This document shows, piece by piece, positions 24,752-36,674 of a stretch of 64,000 nucleotides of DNA. The notes below the pieces were generated by a model. That model did no database searches. It was not told the origin of the DNA and saw only the letters and a program-made list of their open reading frames with translations. The position numbers and the translations under genes are program-made. Within the stretch, counting starts at the first letter, position 1. Each line of letters starts with the position of its first letter. Source of the DNA: Candidatus Peregrinibacteria bacterium GW2011_GWF2_39_17 (GTDB lineage Bacteria > Patescibacteriota > Gracilibacteria > UBA1369 > UBA12473); assembly GCA_000993615.1 (NCBI GenBank), contig LBWM01000003.1, positions 107,809 to 171,808 on the forward strand, in the 5' to 3' direction.

Positions 24752-26785
24752 TTATCTCCTCTTAAACTTTTTCTCCAATTCTTCTTTGGTAATGCGAATC
24801 ATGGTGGGACGACCATGGGCACAGGAACAACTACCTTCGGTTTCTTGAAGAGAACGAATGAGCGCCTCCTGTTCATAGCTACTTAGGCGTTGCCCAAATT
24901 TAGCAGCGGCCCTGCACGCTAAAGTGTGCAAAAGATGTTCATGCCGTCTAGCTGCTTCCTCAGGGGCTTGCTCACTCAAGAGATCATCGATAAAGCCATT
25001 CATAACATCTTCAATGTTCTCTTTAACCAAAAAATCTGGAATAGCCTCAACCAAATACGTATTTCCACCAAAAGCACTAATTTCAAACCCTAGAGAATGC
25101 AAAAGCTCTAAGTTTTCTTCTAAAATCGCTTTTTCGCGGTAATCGAGTTCCAGTTGAACTGGAGTTAAAAGCGCCTGCTTCCCTGGTTCGCGTTCTTGCT
25201 CATTACTTCTAATTTTACCCAACATCACTCTCTCATGAGCCGCATGCTGATCAATTATCACCAACCCGTCCTCATCTTCTGCCAAGATATAACTATTTAA
25301 AATTTGCGCTAAGGGACGAATATTACCAGGCGAGCGTTTTTCCAAATAAGATTGCGTAAAAGTAGCAACTGGAGAATCACTAAAATTAGCCAAACTTTCA
25401 TCGCCATGTGGCCTAAAACTTGGAGAAGCTCCTAATGAATGCCCAAAAGGTGGATCTACGTTTTTCCCTTGAGCAGCCAAGCGTTCCGCCCGCTTTTGTA
25501 ATAAATAGGCCTTTCGTGCCTCTAAACCTGAAACACTAGAAGTAGACGGATGATTCCCACTAGATGAGGAAAATAAACCAGCAACAGATGTCAGCGGTAA
25601 GGGCACTGAATTTCCAAAAAAATTTGCTTGTGGACTAAAAGCCTGCCTAGGATCATAAGTTTCACCTGGTTCTTCAAATCGCAAATTCGGCTTAGTAACA
25701 GGCTGAATTGATGATTTACGTAAAAATGCTGGTTGGTCAAAATCATTCGGATTTCGCAAAGGAATGTTTGGAGTCAAAGAGCCCATTTTAGAACTTCTCA
25801 TTGCCTCAATGGCTGAATAAACACTTCCCTTAACCACCCTAAAAATTTCCCCTGGATCCATAAAACGAATTTCTAATTTTCGCGGATGCACATTTACATC
25901 AACCTTTTGCGGATCAATCGTAATATTTAGCACAAAAATAGGATACTGACTGGAGGGAATTGTATTAGAATAAGCTTCCTTAACAGCATAGCCCAGCCTG
26001 ATATCACTCACTGCTCGCCCGTTGACCATAAAATATTGATATTTACGAGTCGTGCGAGCCGTATGCGGCTTACCAATATAACCTGTAATTTGCAGATCCC
26101 TTCCTCCGTAAAAAACTTCCACCATCTCCTCACTAATTGATTTGCCAAATAATGCGCCGAGGCGCGGTAACAATTTTTCGGTTTTAAGTAAATCAAAAAG
26201 AGTTCGCCCGTTGGATACAAACCGAAAACTTATTTCCGGATGGGACAAGGCTAAATCCTGAACAATCTCGAGGATGTGGCGATATTCAGTAGATTCACTT
26301 TTAAGAAATTTTTTCCTGGCTGGCGTATTGTAAAAAAGATTATTAATCTCGAGCTTAGTTCCCATGGAACACCCAACTGGCGTAACCACGGGATTTTTCC
26401 CACCCTCCATTTCTAAGCGAATTCCGCTTAAAGCTTGCTGTGTTTTAGTTTGCAAAATAATACTGGAAACAGAAGCAATACTCGCTAACGCCTCACCGCG
26501 AAAACCAAGAGATTTAATTTTCAACAAATCATCCATGGAAGCAATTTTACTGGTCGCGTGCCGCTCAAAGGCCAGGCGAGCATCCATTTCATCCATGCCC
26601 ATGCCATCATCCGTAACAACAATTTTTTCAAGCCCACCCTTAGAGATTTCGATCGTAATCGAATTGGCGTTGGCATCAATCGAATTTTCTATTAATTCTT
26701 TAACAATAGAAGCCGGTCGCTCAATCACTTCCCCGGCTGCGATTTGATTAACCAAAATATCAGAAAGAATGCGGATAGCGGGCAT
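24752..26785 (-). CDS. mutL: DNA mismatch repair protein MutL
   Basis: GHKL ATPase that links MutS recognition to strand incision. 677 residues. N-terminal motifs IAAGEVIERPASIVKELIEN, DDGMGM, GFRGEALASI; a Pro/Ser linker at about 345-470; then a dimerisation/endonuclease domain. The endonuclease motif DQHA(x)2E(x)4E is present as DQHAAHERVMLG, with Gly in place of the last Glu; ACR and CAHGRP motifs are present. mutS is not in the window. Convergent with the TrmB gene, 36 bp apart. Confidence 0.95.
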   Translation of the reverse strand: MPAIRILSDILVNQIAAGEVIERPASIVKELIENSIDANANSITIEISKGGLEKIVVTDDGMGMDEMDARLAFERHATSKIASMDDLLKIKSLGFRGEALASIASVSSIILQTKTQQALSGIRLEMEGGKNPVVTPVGCSMGTKLEINNLFYNTPARKKFLKSESTEYRHILEIVQDLALSHPEISFRFVSNGRTLFDLLKTEKLLPRLGALFGKSISEEMVEVFYGGRDLQITGYIGKPHTARTTRKYQYFMVNGRAVSDIRLGYAVKEAYSNTIPSSQYPIFVLNITIDPQKVDVNVHPRKLEIRFMDPGEIFRVVKGSVYSAIEAMRSSKMGSLTPNIPLRNPNDFDQPAFLRKSSIQPVTKPNLRFEEPGETYDPRQAFSPQANFFGNSVPLPLTSVAGLFSSSSGNHPSTSSVSGLEARKAYLLQKRAERLAAQGKNVDPPFGHSLGASPSFRPHGDESLANFSDSPVATFTQSYLEKRSPGNIRPLAQILNSYILAEDEDGLVIIDQHAAHERVMLGKIRSNEQEREPGKQALLTPVQLELDYREKAILEENLELLHSLGFEISAFGGNTYLVEAIPDFLVKENIEDVMNGFIDDLLSEQAPEEAARRHEHLLHTLACRAAAKFGQRLSSYEQEALIRSLQETEGSCSCAHGRPTMIRITKEELEKKFKRR

Positions 26786-26890
26786 AAAAATAAATTTAGG
26801 GTCTTAACACGTTAATTTCAAAGCAATCCCATCATGGGAAGATTTTGTTTTAAATTCAAGTTTTATACCCCCTAAAACTAGGAAAGGGAT

Positions 26891-26919
26891 TGACAAATAT
26901 AAAATATTATTAATAATGA
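26891..26919 (+). promoter_or_regulatory. Probable promoter for the 26963 gene
   Basis: TTGACA followed by a 16-17-nt AT spacer and AATAAT/ATAATG. Spacing fits; the -10 is imperfect. Confidence 0.4.
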
Positions 26920-26962
26920 GTTACCATAATTAGCGAATTTTTACTATTTAACACTTTGAAAT

Positions 26963-27205
26963 ATGGAAGGTGCCGCTGCTATTAATCAACCGTTGGATGG
27001 ACTAAAAGCTCTTGAGGAAGAAGACTTAACAGCCGAAGACCTAGTTACTATTTTACGAGGGGGAAAAGATCAGGCCGATTATGTTCGATTAGTAAGATTG
27101 GGCATTATTTGTAAAGAGGGTCAATTACCTGTGCCCACATTAGCAGATTATATGAGAAGTGGCCGCCCTACACTAGAAGCTTTGCTTAGAAAGCTAGAAA
27201 AATAA
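26963..27205 (+). CDS. Small hypothetical acidic protein
   Basis: 80 residues, not recognised. N-terminal acidic part (ALEEEDLTAEDLVTIL) and a helical C-terminal part rich in Leu and Arg (YMRSGRPTLEALLRKLEK). No signal peptide or membrane segment. Preceded by a promoter-like sequence and followed by a 110-bp gap, so probably its own transcript. Confidence 0.6.
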   Translation: MEGAAAINQPLDGLKALEEEDLTAEDLVTILRGGKDQADYVRLVRLGIICKEGQLPVPTLADYMRSGRPTLEALLRKLEK

Positions 27206-27315
27206 ATTTTTACTGTTTTAAAATCGACAGCCTTGGGGTTTTTAGTAGTAATTGCCTCAAATTTTTGCTATACTAGTTAGATATTTAGAGTCTAAAAAAG
27301 ACAAAACTCCCAACC

Positions 27316-27750
27316 ATGCAATTCAAAATTCCCCAAAACGTACAAATGGAAGATAAAATCGTGGGGCCACTCACTCTTAAGCAACTAATTATTGTGGCTG
27401 TAGGGGGGGGGATTGATTATTTCATTTACGTGAGCCTAGCGCGAGTTTACGTTCTTACGGTTTGGATTGTTCCGGTGGCAGTTATCGGACTAATTACTTT
27501 AGCTATCGCTTTTATAAAAATTCAAGGAATTTCTTTTATTCGTTATCTATTGCTTTCTTTTGAATTTTACCTTAAACCCAGAAAAAGAGTTTGGACAGCT
27601 GGTGGAGCCGACGTATTTATCTCCTTTACCGAACCTGTTCCCCAAACAAAAGATCAACTTGAACAAGCTAAACAAAGGAAAATAGCCCCAAAAGATTTAA
27701 GTAATATCGCTGAACTTAGCAAAATCATGGATAAACCACTTCTCAAATAA
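27316..27750 (+). CDS. PrgI-family membrane protein
   Basis: 144 residues. Starts QFKIPQNVQMEDKIVGPLTLKQL, the PrgI signature, with two membrane helices (about 28-48 and 52-72) and a cytoplasmic tail. PrgI proteins are small inner-membrane components of Gram-positive-type and Patescibacterial type IV secretion or conjugation machines, normally next to a VirB4/TraC ATPase. Here it is followed 16 bp later by a TraC-like gene, but no ATPase gene follows. An extended -10 (TGCTATACT) lies about 35 nt upstream. Confidence 0.8.
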   Translation: MQFKIPQNVQMEDKIVGPLTLKQLIIVAVGGGIDYFIYVSLARVYVLTVWIVPVAVIGLITLAIAFIKIQGISFIRYLLLSFEFYLKPRKRVWTAGGADVFISFTEPVPQTKDQLEQAKQRKIAPKDLSNIAELSKIMDKPLLK

Positions 27751-27766
27751 CCCTAATCTTTTTCGC

Positions 27767-28582
27767 ATGACTTTTATCCCTTCAACAACGGCTGATTCCG
27801 CCCTTCAAGCTCAAATAAAAGGCGTGGCTGAGGCTCAAGCAAACGAAGCTAAAGACACTGTTAAAAATGCTAAAAAATCTGTGGATTCAAGTACTCAAAT
27901 GCACCTTAAAATTGCCGAAATTCACGATAATGTGGCCGTGCTTAAAAACGGAGGAGTTAGAGCTGTGCTAAAAGTGTCCAGTATCAATATCCACCTTAAA
28001 TCCGAGCAAGAACAAAATGCCATTATTTATTCTTATCAGGGATTTCTTAATACTCTGGATTTCCCAATTCAGATTGTTTTACGCTCCAAAAAACTTGAAC
28101 TTGATGACTATATTGACCAACTAAAATCCCTTGCTCAAAAACAAACTAATCCCTTACTAAAAGATCAGACCTTGGATTATATTGATTATATTCAGCGCCT
28201 AATTGAATATGCGGACATTATGCAAAAAGAGTTTTATGTGGTTATTCCCTATGATCCGCCACGTGCCAAAAAAATTACGTTTTTAGAAAAATTTGTTGAA
28301 TACATGACGCCAAAAGATTCAGTGGCTCAACTTCGTCAGCGACACCGAGAATTTGAAAATTTACGCAAAGGATTAAACCAAAGAATTAATGTGGCCAAAT
28401 CCGGCCTAGAAAATTGTGGTCTCAAGGTTGATCAGCTAACTACCGAAGAACTCATCACTCTTTTTTACGAATGCTACAATCCTCGACTTTCTCGTTTACA
28501 AAAATTTAAAAAAAGCGAAAATATTGACGTGGTACATGACAATGATTTACACGAATCAAAAGAAGAACTCGAAGAAGGGTAA
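27767..28582 (+). CDS. TraC-like protein associated with type IV secretion
   Basis: 271 residues. From residue 43 (MHLKIAEIHDNVAVLKNGGVRAVLKVSSINIHLKSEQEQ) it matches the N-terminal domain pattern found in front of VirB4/TraC ATPases in CPR and Firmicute conjugation clusters. No Walker A or B motif is present, so it is not itself an ATPase. The C-terminus is acidic (HESKEELEEG). Co-transcribed with the PrgI gene. Confidence 0.65.
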   Translation: MTFIPSTTADSALQAQIKGVAEAQANEAKDTVKNAKKSVDSSTQMHLKIAEIHDNVAVLKNGGVRAVLKVSSINIHLKSEQEQNAIIYSYQGFLNTLDFPIQIVLRSKKLELDDYIDQLKSLAQKQTNPLLKDQTLDYIDYIQRLIEYADIMQKEFYVVIPYDPPRAKKITFLEKFVEYMTPKDSVAQLRQRHREFENLRKGLNQRINVAKSGLENCGLKVDQLTTEELITLFYECYNPRLSRLQKFKKSENIDVVHDNDLHESKEELEEG

Positions 28583-28614
28583 ATTATTAGCAAAAGAGAT
28601 TTAACAAGGCTTGT

Positions 28615-30294
28615 ATGAGCGAAGGGGATTCATCATCTATTGACCGGGAGGTTACACAAGATTCTCCTCCAAAAGAACCTCTTTCCCCAAAAATAGAATT
28701 ACAGTTAGGAGCGATCGAGGCTTTTTCTTGGTTTGCCCTTGGGATTGAGCACGGCTGGCCTGAATCTAAAAATCCAGATACTAAATTTTTTGAAACTATA
28801 AACCGATCAACATTTAGAATACCGGCTACACTGCAATACGAGAACGTAAAAAATTACATCGATCCTGCTCACCAGGAAAGCATTCATCTCTATTGGGACA
28901 AGGTAGTAGAAGCCCATAGAGATTTTTATACTGCCTGGGAAACGCTTAAACATAAATGGGGGGAAGCTCCCCAAATAAATCCTGCTTTGCCTAAAGAAAT
29001 GGTAGAAGAATGGTCTTTAAAATTTCATGAATCGCTAATTAAGGCTTTACCAGCCTTACTTAGTCCCTCTGCTGGGGATAATGATAAACATCCAGAAACT
29101 ATTCCAAAGCATAAAGTACCAGATGCCCTAGAATTATGGAAATTCGAAGAAAAGGGCTTACGTTTAGAATGGTATGCGGCCTATAAAGTTTATGCCCAAA
29201 CCTTGAGACTTTACTACATGCGGCTCTTGGAACCCGCACCTGAATCTACCTCAACAATACCGGTCTTACATATATCTGATGATGCCCCGGTGCAAGCTCT
29301 GCTTTACGAACAGACGCTCGATGTTACCGCCTGCTATTTAATGCACCAAACCGGCATGTTGTGCCGAGCGCATCATGTTGAACAACCAAATGCCCAACAT
29401 CGCTTACGAAAAACAGGTGGTGCTTTTTTCTTGCACGAAATTGAATCCATGCAGGCGGTTTTACGGCATCTTTATCCTTATTTAAAAGCCGCGAACACCG
29501 CGGAATTAAGAAAAAATATCAGCTTTTTAGCGAAGGCTCTAATTGTGGCTGGGGCTCATGATATTGTAGAAGATACAGCCCTTAGTCCTCAAGACTTGCG
29601 CAATGAAATTAAAAGATTAATTCAAAGCCCGGATAGCCATGTAAATCAACTTATTAAGAGTGGATTTGGCGGAGAAAAAGCACAAAAGATTTTTGAGGAA
29701 ATGTACACCCTAACTGACAAAGAAATTGATGAAATTATCCAAAGCATTGAAATTATTTCGCATAATATTGAGCCGGAAGCTTTTCTAAAAAAGTACCATC
29801 CAGAATTAAACGCCAAAGCAAGAGACACCTATTTAACCAACGCTGAAAAGCAAATTGCCGAATCCTTAGGGATAGGAAAAACCCAAATTTCAACGATTAA
29901 AACCGACAAACGGACTGGTAAAATTTGGAATTTAAGTTTAAAGGCGCAATTATGTAATGCACAAATAAAAAAATTAGCAATTATTGGAAAATTAGTGGAT
30001 CGCACTAATAATCTTGAAACGCTGGCTGGAAGCGCTCCGGATAAACCACAAAAGCAACTAGACACCCTGTATGCAACTTATCTATTAATCAGATCTGCTT
30101 TTTATGCCCATGTATCGCAAATTGCGCCAAAAATTCTTTTAACTTGCATTGAAGCTACCTTAAGAGAATATCATCGTTTAATAAAAAATATTCCTGATTT
30201 AGAGATTGATCAAAATAACAAACAAGCTCAAATAGCCCTAGAAAAATACCAGGGTAAATTATCAGTTACAGCAAATCAAAGTGAATCGAAATGA
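28615..30294 (+). CDS. Hypothetical protein with possible divergent HD domain
   Basis: 559 residues, stop codon TGA. The central part has RAHHVEQPNAQHRLRKTGGAFFLHEIESM followed by ALIVAGAHDIVEDTALSPQDLRNEI. The HDxxEDT motif recalls the metal-binding HD of RelA/SpoT-type hydrolases, but an upstream HPL-type motif and the synthetase half are not evident. No membrane segment. Starts 32 bp after the TraC-like gene. I would call it an HD-superfamily candidate only. Confidence 0.5.
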   Translation: MSEGDSSSIDREVTQDSPPKEPLSPKIELQLGAIEAFSWFALGIEHGWPESKNPDTKFFETINRSTFRIPATLQYENVKNYIDPAHQESIHLYWDKVVEAHRDFYTAWETLKHKWGEAPQINPALPKEMVEEWSLKFHESLIKALPALLSPSAGDNDKHPETIPKHKVPDALELWKFEEKGLRLEWYAAYKVYAQTLRLYYMRLLEPAPESTSTIPVLHISDDAPVQALLYEQTLDVTACYLMHQTGMLCRAHHVEQPNAQHRLRKTGGAFFLHEIESMQAVLRHLYPYLKAANTAELRKNISFLAKALIVAGAHDIVEDTALSPQDLRNEIKRLIQSPDSHVNQLIKSGFGGEKAQKIFEEMYTLTDKEIDEIIQSIEIISHNIEPEAFLKKYHPELNAKARDTYLTNAEKQIAESLGIGKTQISTIKTDKRTGKIWNLSLKAQLCNAQIKKLAIIGKLVDRTNNLETLAGSAPDKPQKQLDTLYATYLLIRSAFYAHVSQIAPKILLTCIEATLREYHRLIKNIPDLEIDQNNKQAQIALEKYQGKLSVTANQSESK

Positions 30295-30337
30295 GATTTT
30301 ATCCGTCTTCTCCGTGAAAAAATCATAAAAAGCACTG

Positions 30338-30453
30338 TCTTGGCGGCGACCTACTCTCCCACAGCTGAACTGTAGTACCATTGGCGCTGACGGGCTTAAC
30401 TGCTGTGTTCGGGATGGGAACAGGTGTACCCCCGTCGCTAGAACCACCAAGAC
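30338..30453 (-). rRNA. 5S ribosomal RNA
   Basis: Minus strand reads CTTGGTGGTTCTAGCGACGG, then the universally conserved CCCATCCCGAACACAG and GGGAGAGTAGG blocks. The flanks AGCACTGTC and GACAGTGCC extend the terminal helix and look like a processing stem. Located about 145 bp after the 23S 3' end. Confidence 0.95.
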
Positions 30454-30597
30454 AGTGCCTTTTAAAAGCAACTGTTCTTAAAATAAATATTGAGATGAGT
30501 AAATAACTGCCATTTTATCCTTAAAAAACGCACGTCAAAGGAAATGTGTCAGAGACAAGTCGCCAAATAAATTTGGCAGTCCTTATCTCTAACACAA

Positions 30598-33930
<3,333 letters not shown>

Positions 33931-34044
33931 TTAACGTGCGATTTTTAATTATAAAATCGCGAAAATTTGGTAAAATTGTTATTTACTCACGCTCAATTTT
34001 CAAGGATCCGTTTCTTTCCATCACCTATTGGCGACTGAAAGAAA

Positions 34045-34074
34045 CAAAAAAGGGGTGCTTTCACGCACACCCCT
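34045..34074 (-). terminator. Terminator-like hairpin in the 23S leader
   Basis: On the minus strand AGGGGTG...CACCCCT followed by TTTTT, between the 23S promoter and the 23S 5' end. Reading through it would need antitermination, or it may trim a leader RNA. Confidence 0.55.
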
Positions 34075-34185
34075 AAGCCCAAAGAATGACTTGATGTTAA
34101 AGCTTTAAGCTCGGGGGTATTCGTAAAGAGAAAGAGATCAAATTTAGAGGTTAGAAACACGGCATCCCAAACAGAATGCTCCGAG

Positions 34186-34214
34186 ATTATAGGGGGAGCC
34201 CTTTAGGCTGTCAA
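34186..34214 (-). promoter_or_regulatory. Perfect consensus promoter of the 23S-5S unit
   Basis: Minus-strand TTGACA (34214-34209), 17-nt spacer and TATAAT (34191-34186): an exact sigma-70 consensus. Predicted start near 34179, about 250 nt before 23S. It lies beyond the stop codon of the small membrane protein gene at 34232. Confidence 0.9.
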
Positions 34215-34231
34215 CACTTTTTTTAGCCTCT

Positions 34232-34477
34232 CTATGCTCCTCCCCCAAAATATCGCCCCAAAGTACCACTAAACCAAGACTGAAAAGTCCCTGTAGCCCA
34301 CATTAACCCAAGCATAAATATGACAACGCCAAACAACAGAAAAAAAGTATAAGTTCCACCTGGCCCCAAATAATGCTCAGCCGAGGGGATATCACCGGTT
34401 ATCCCCTTAACTTTTTCACGGTAAACAATAAGAAGAAAACCTGATACGGCAATTAAAAGCCCTGTAAAAATATGCAT
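34232..34477 (-). CDS. Small two-helix membrane protein
   Basis: 81 residues from the ATG at 34477 (an upstream ATG at 34531 would add 18 polar residues not in keeping with the family-like start MHIFTGLLIAVSGFLLIVY). Two membrane helices (about residues 3-19 and 41-63) and a Gly-rich end (GRYFGGGA). Unrecognised. It immediately precedes the 23S promoter. Confidence 0.6.
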   Translation of the reverse strand: MHIFTGLLIAVSGFLLIVYREKVKGITGDIPSAEHYLGPGGTYTFFLLFGVVIFMLGLMWATGTFQSWFSGTLGRYFGGGA

Positions 34478-34631
34478 AATGAAATTTAGGCGATTACTAA
34501 GGTTGCACTGTCTTAATTCCGCTAAATGCAAGACTCTCTAAGCTTATAACTAAATAATTAAAACCAAAAGACATAAATTAGAGAGAAAACATTGACAAAA
34601 GAAACTAAAGACTTGCGGCAAAAATTAATTT

Positions 34632-36095
34632 TTAAGAATCTTTTTTAGTTTTTTTTAATTGCACCACTGTCTCTACATGATAAGTATGGGGGAACATGTC
34701 GACTGGCTGCACAATTTCTGGGAAATATCCTAAATCGTAAAATAGTCTTAAATCACGAGCTAAAGTGGCAGGATTGCAGGAAACGTAAACAATTTTGGGG
34801 ACTTTTAGATGGGCAATTTTTTGGGGAATGTCGGGATTTAACCCTGCTCGTGGCGGATCCATCACTACAACATCTGGAGCAATAGATTGAGGATTGCTTT
34901 GATTGTCCCCAAGCCATTTCCCCACATCTTCGATAATAAATTCCGCATTAGATATTTGATTTCGCTTGGCATTGGCTCGCGCATTTTCAATGGCTTCCTT
35001 AACAGATTCAATTCCGTAAACTTTTTTGGCCGCATGCGCACAAAAAAGTCCGATTGTTCCGGTGCCGCAATACAAATCATAAACCACTTCTTTCCCCGTT
35101 AATCCAGCCAATTTAACAACCTGAGCGTATAAAATTTCAGCTTGATGGGTATTAGGCTGAAAAAAAGACTGAGCTGAAATTTCAAAATCCAATTTATGCC
35201 CATTTTCGAGCTTTAGTTGCTCGTGAATAGTAGCTTTACCAACCAAAACCTGGCTTTCTCGCCAAGTAGGCACTCCCCTACTCTGCATGACTGTTGTCCA
35301 TAACAAAGAATGAATCTTATCTTTCCAAATACCAATTTTAAAAAGTTCTTTAAAGCGGTTGATAGCCGGAAAGGAATTTGCCGAAGTAACTAAATTCACC
35401 ATAATTTGTCCAGTATTTTTGCCTTCGCGGATAATTAAATTTTTAAGTAACCCGTCTTGAGTCCGATCATCGTAAACTTCCAGTTTTTCCTTTTTTGCAA
35501 AGTCGCGCACAACCTCAACAAGGTTAGCAAAAATTCCTGATGGTAAAAAGCATTCCTTTAAATCAAAAACTTCGTGTCTCATCCCTGGCGAATGCAGCCC
35601 AAGCATAACTTTTCCTTCTTGGCTACGCCCAAAGCTAAACTCCATTTTGTTTCGATATTCGAAGGGAGAATTACAGAGAATAATAGGTTTTATTATCCTA
35701 AGAAGCTCTGACTCAGGGAAATTACCCAGGTGTGCCAGGGCTTCTTGAACTTGCTGCTGTTTATAAGAAAGCTGATTTTTATATTCAATATTCTGCCAAA
35801 CGCACCCACCGCAAACAGGAAAATGTTGACAACGAGGCTCAATACGTAAAGCGGAGAGCTTAGTGAAACTGTGAATTTTACCTTCAAGCCGATTGGATTT
35901 AATTTTGGTTAAAGAAACTAAAAGCTGATCCCCGGGGATGGTGTCCGGAACAAAAATCTTTATACCGGAGATTGATTTCAGCCACGGTTTTTGTTCAGCA
36001 AGTTCTTGGGAAATTTGACATTCACCAAGCCCTGCTCCGCCAAAAGCCAATTTATGAATAATAACAGGGATAAGGTCGCCTTTTTTTAGTTGCAT
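34632..36095 (-). CDS. rlmD: 23S rRNA (uracil-5-)-methyltransferase, TrmA/RumA family
   Basis: SAM-dependent m5U methyltransferase. Start placed at the internal ATG at 36095 because it directly precedes the TRAM domain (KKGDLIPVIIHKLAFGGAGLGE); the longest ORF extends to 36164 with an unlikely hydrophobic prefix. Iron-sulfur cysteines in CQHFPVCGGCVWQ, SAM motif VYDLYCGTGTIGLF, DPPRAGLN, and the catalytic cysteine block VYVSCNPATLARDL. About 487 residues. Target (U1939, U747 or tRNA) cannot be told from sequence. Divergent from rlmH, another rRNA methyltransferase. Confidence 0.9.
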   Translation of the reverse strand: MQLKKGDLIPVIIHKLAFGGAGLGECQISQELAEQKPWLKSISGIKIFVPDTIPGDQLLVSLTKIKSNRLEGKIHSFTKLSALRIEPRCQHFPVCGGCVWQNIEYKNQLSYKQQQVQEALAHLGNFPESELLRIIKPIILCNSPFEYRNKMEFSFGRSQEGKVMLGLHSPGMRHEVFDLKECFLPSGIFANLVEVVRDFAKKEKLEVYDDRTQDGLLKNLIIREGKNTGQIMVNLVTSANSFPAINRFKELFKIGIWKDKIHSLLWTTVMQSRGVPTWRESQVLVGKATIHEQLKLENGHKLDFEISAQSFFQPNTHQAEILYAQVVKLAGLTGKEVVYDLYCGTGTIGLFCAHAAKKVYGIESVKEAIENARANAKRNQISNAEFIIEDVGKWLGDNQSNPQSIAPDVVVMDPPRAGLNPDIPQKIAHLKVPKIVYVSCNPATLARDLRLFYDLGYFPEIVQPVDMFPHTYHVETVVQLKKTKKDS

Positions 36096-36192
36096 TAAAA
36101 AAATAGTTAGAACATAGCTCAAAACTATCGAATTAAAAAATGGTTGTCTATACCAAAAACCCACCCCTATCAGGCCGTGCTATACTTCAGGC

Positions 36193-36657
36193 ATGATGAA
36201 AATTTTGATTTTACAAGTCGGAAAAACCAAAGAAAAGCCTTATCAAGAAATCGAAGCTGAATTTCTAAAACGATTAAAACCTTTGGCTTCAGTGGAAAAA
36301 GCGACGATTGAAACTTCAAATCAAGAGATGGAAAACCAAGTTTTGAGTACTAAAATCGCAAAAATTTCCCATAAAACCAAGGGCGAATATTTTATTGTAG
36401 CGCTTGATTGTTCCGGCAAGGCGTTTTCCTCTGAAGAATTGGCTAATTTTTTGCTCCAAAAAAGGGATCAAGACAGTGGTAAAATAGCTTTTGTAATCGG
36501 GGGACCGCATGGTTTTACGCCCCCTACTTTGCAGCAGGCTGACCTAATTTTATCACTTTCCAAAATGACTTTTACGCATCAGATGGTACGACTCTTTTTG
36601 TTGGAACAAATGTACCGAGCGTTTACAATTTTGGCGCACAAAAAATACCATTATTAA
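36193..36657 (+). CDS. rlmH: 23S rRNA pseudouridine-1915 N3-methyltransferase
   Basis: SPOUT-class enzyme methylating pseudouridine 1915 in helix 69. 154 residues, normal length. The SAM knot is seen in FVIGGPHGF and LSLSKMTFTHQMVRLFLLEQ, ending in the invariant KKYHY. Starts about 100 bp from the divergent rlmD start, and is followed 17 bp later by the CapA-like gene. Confidence 0.95.
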   Translation: MMKILILQVGKTKEKPYQEIEAEFLKRLKPLASVEKATIETSNQEMENQVLSTKIAKISHKTKGEYFIVALDCSGKAFSSEELANFLLQKRDQDSGKIAFVIGGPHGFTPPTLQQADLILSLSKMTFTHQMVRLFLLEQMYRAFTILAHKKYHY

Positions 36658-36674
36658 AAATTCATAAATTACTC

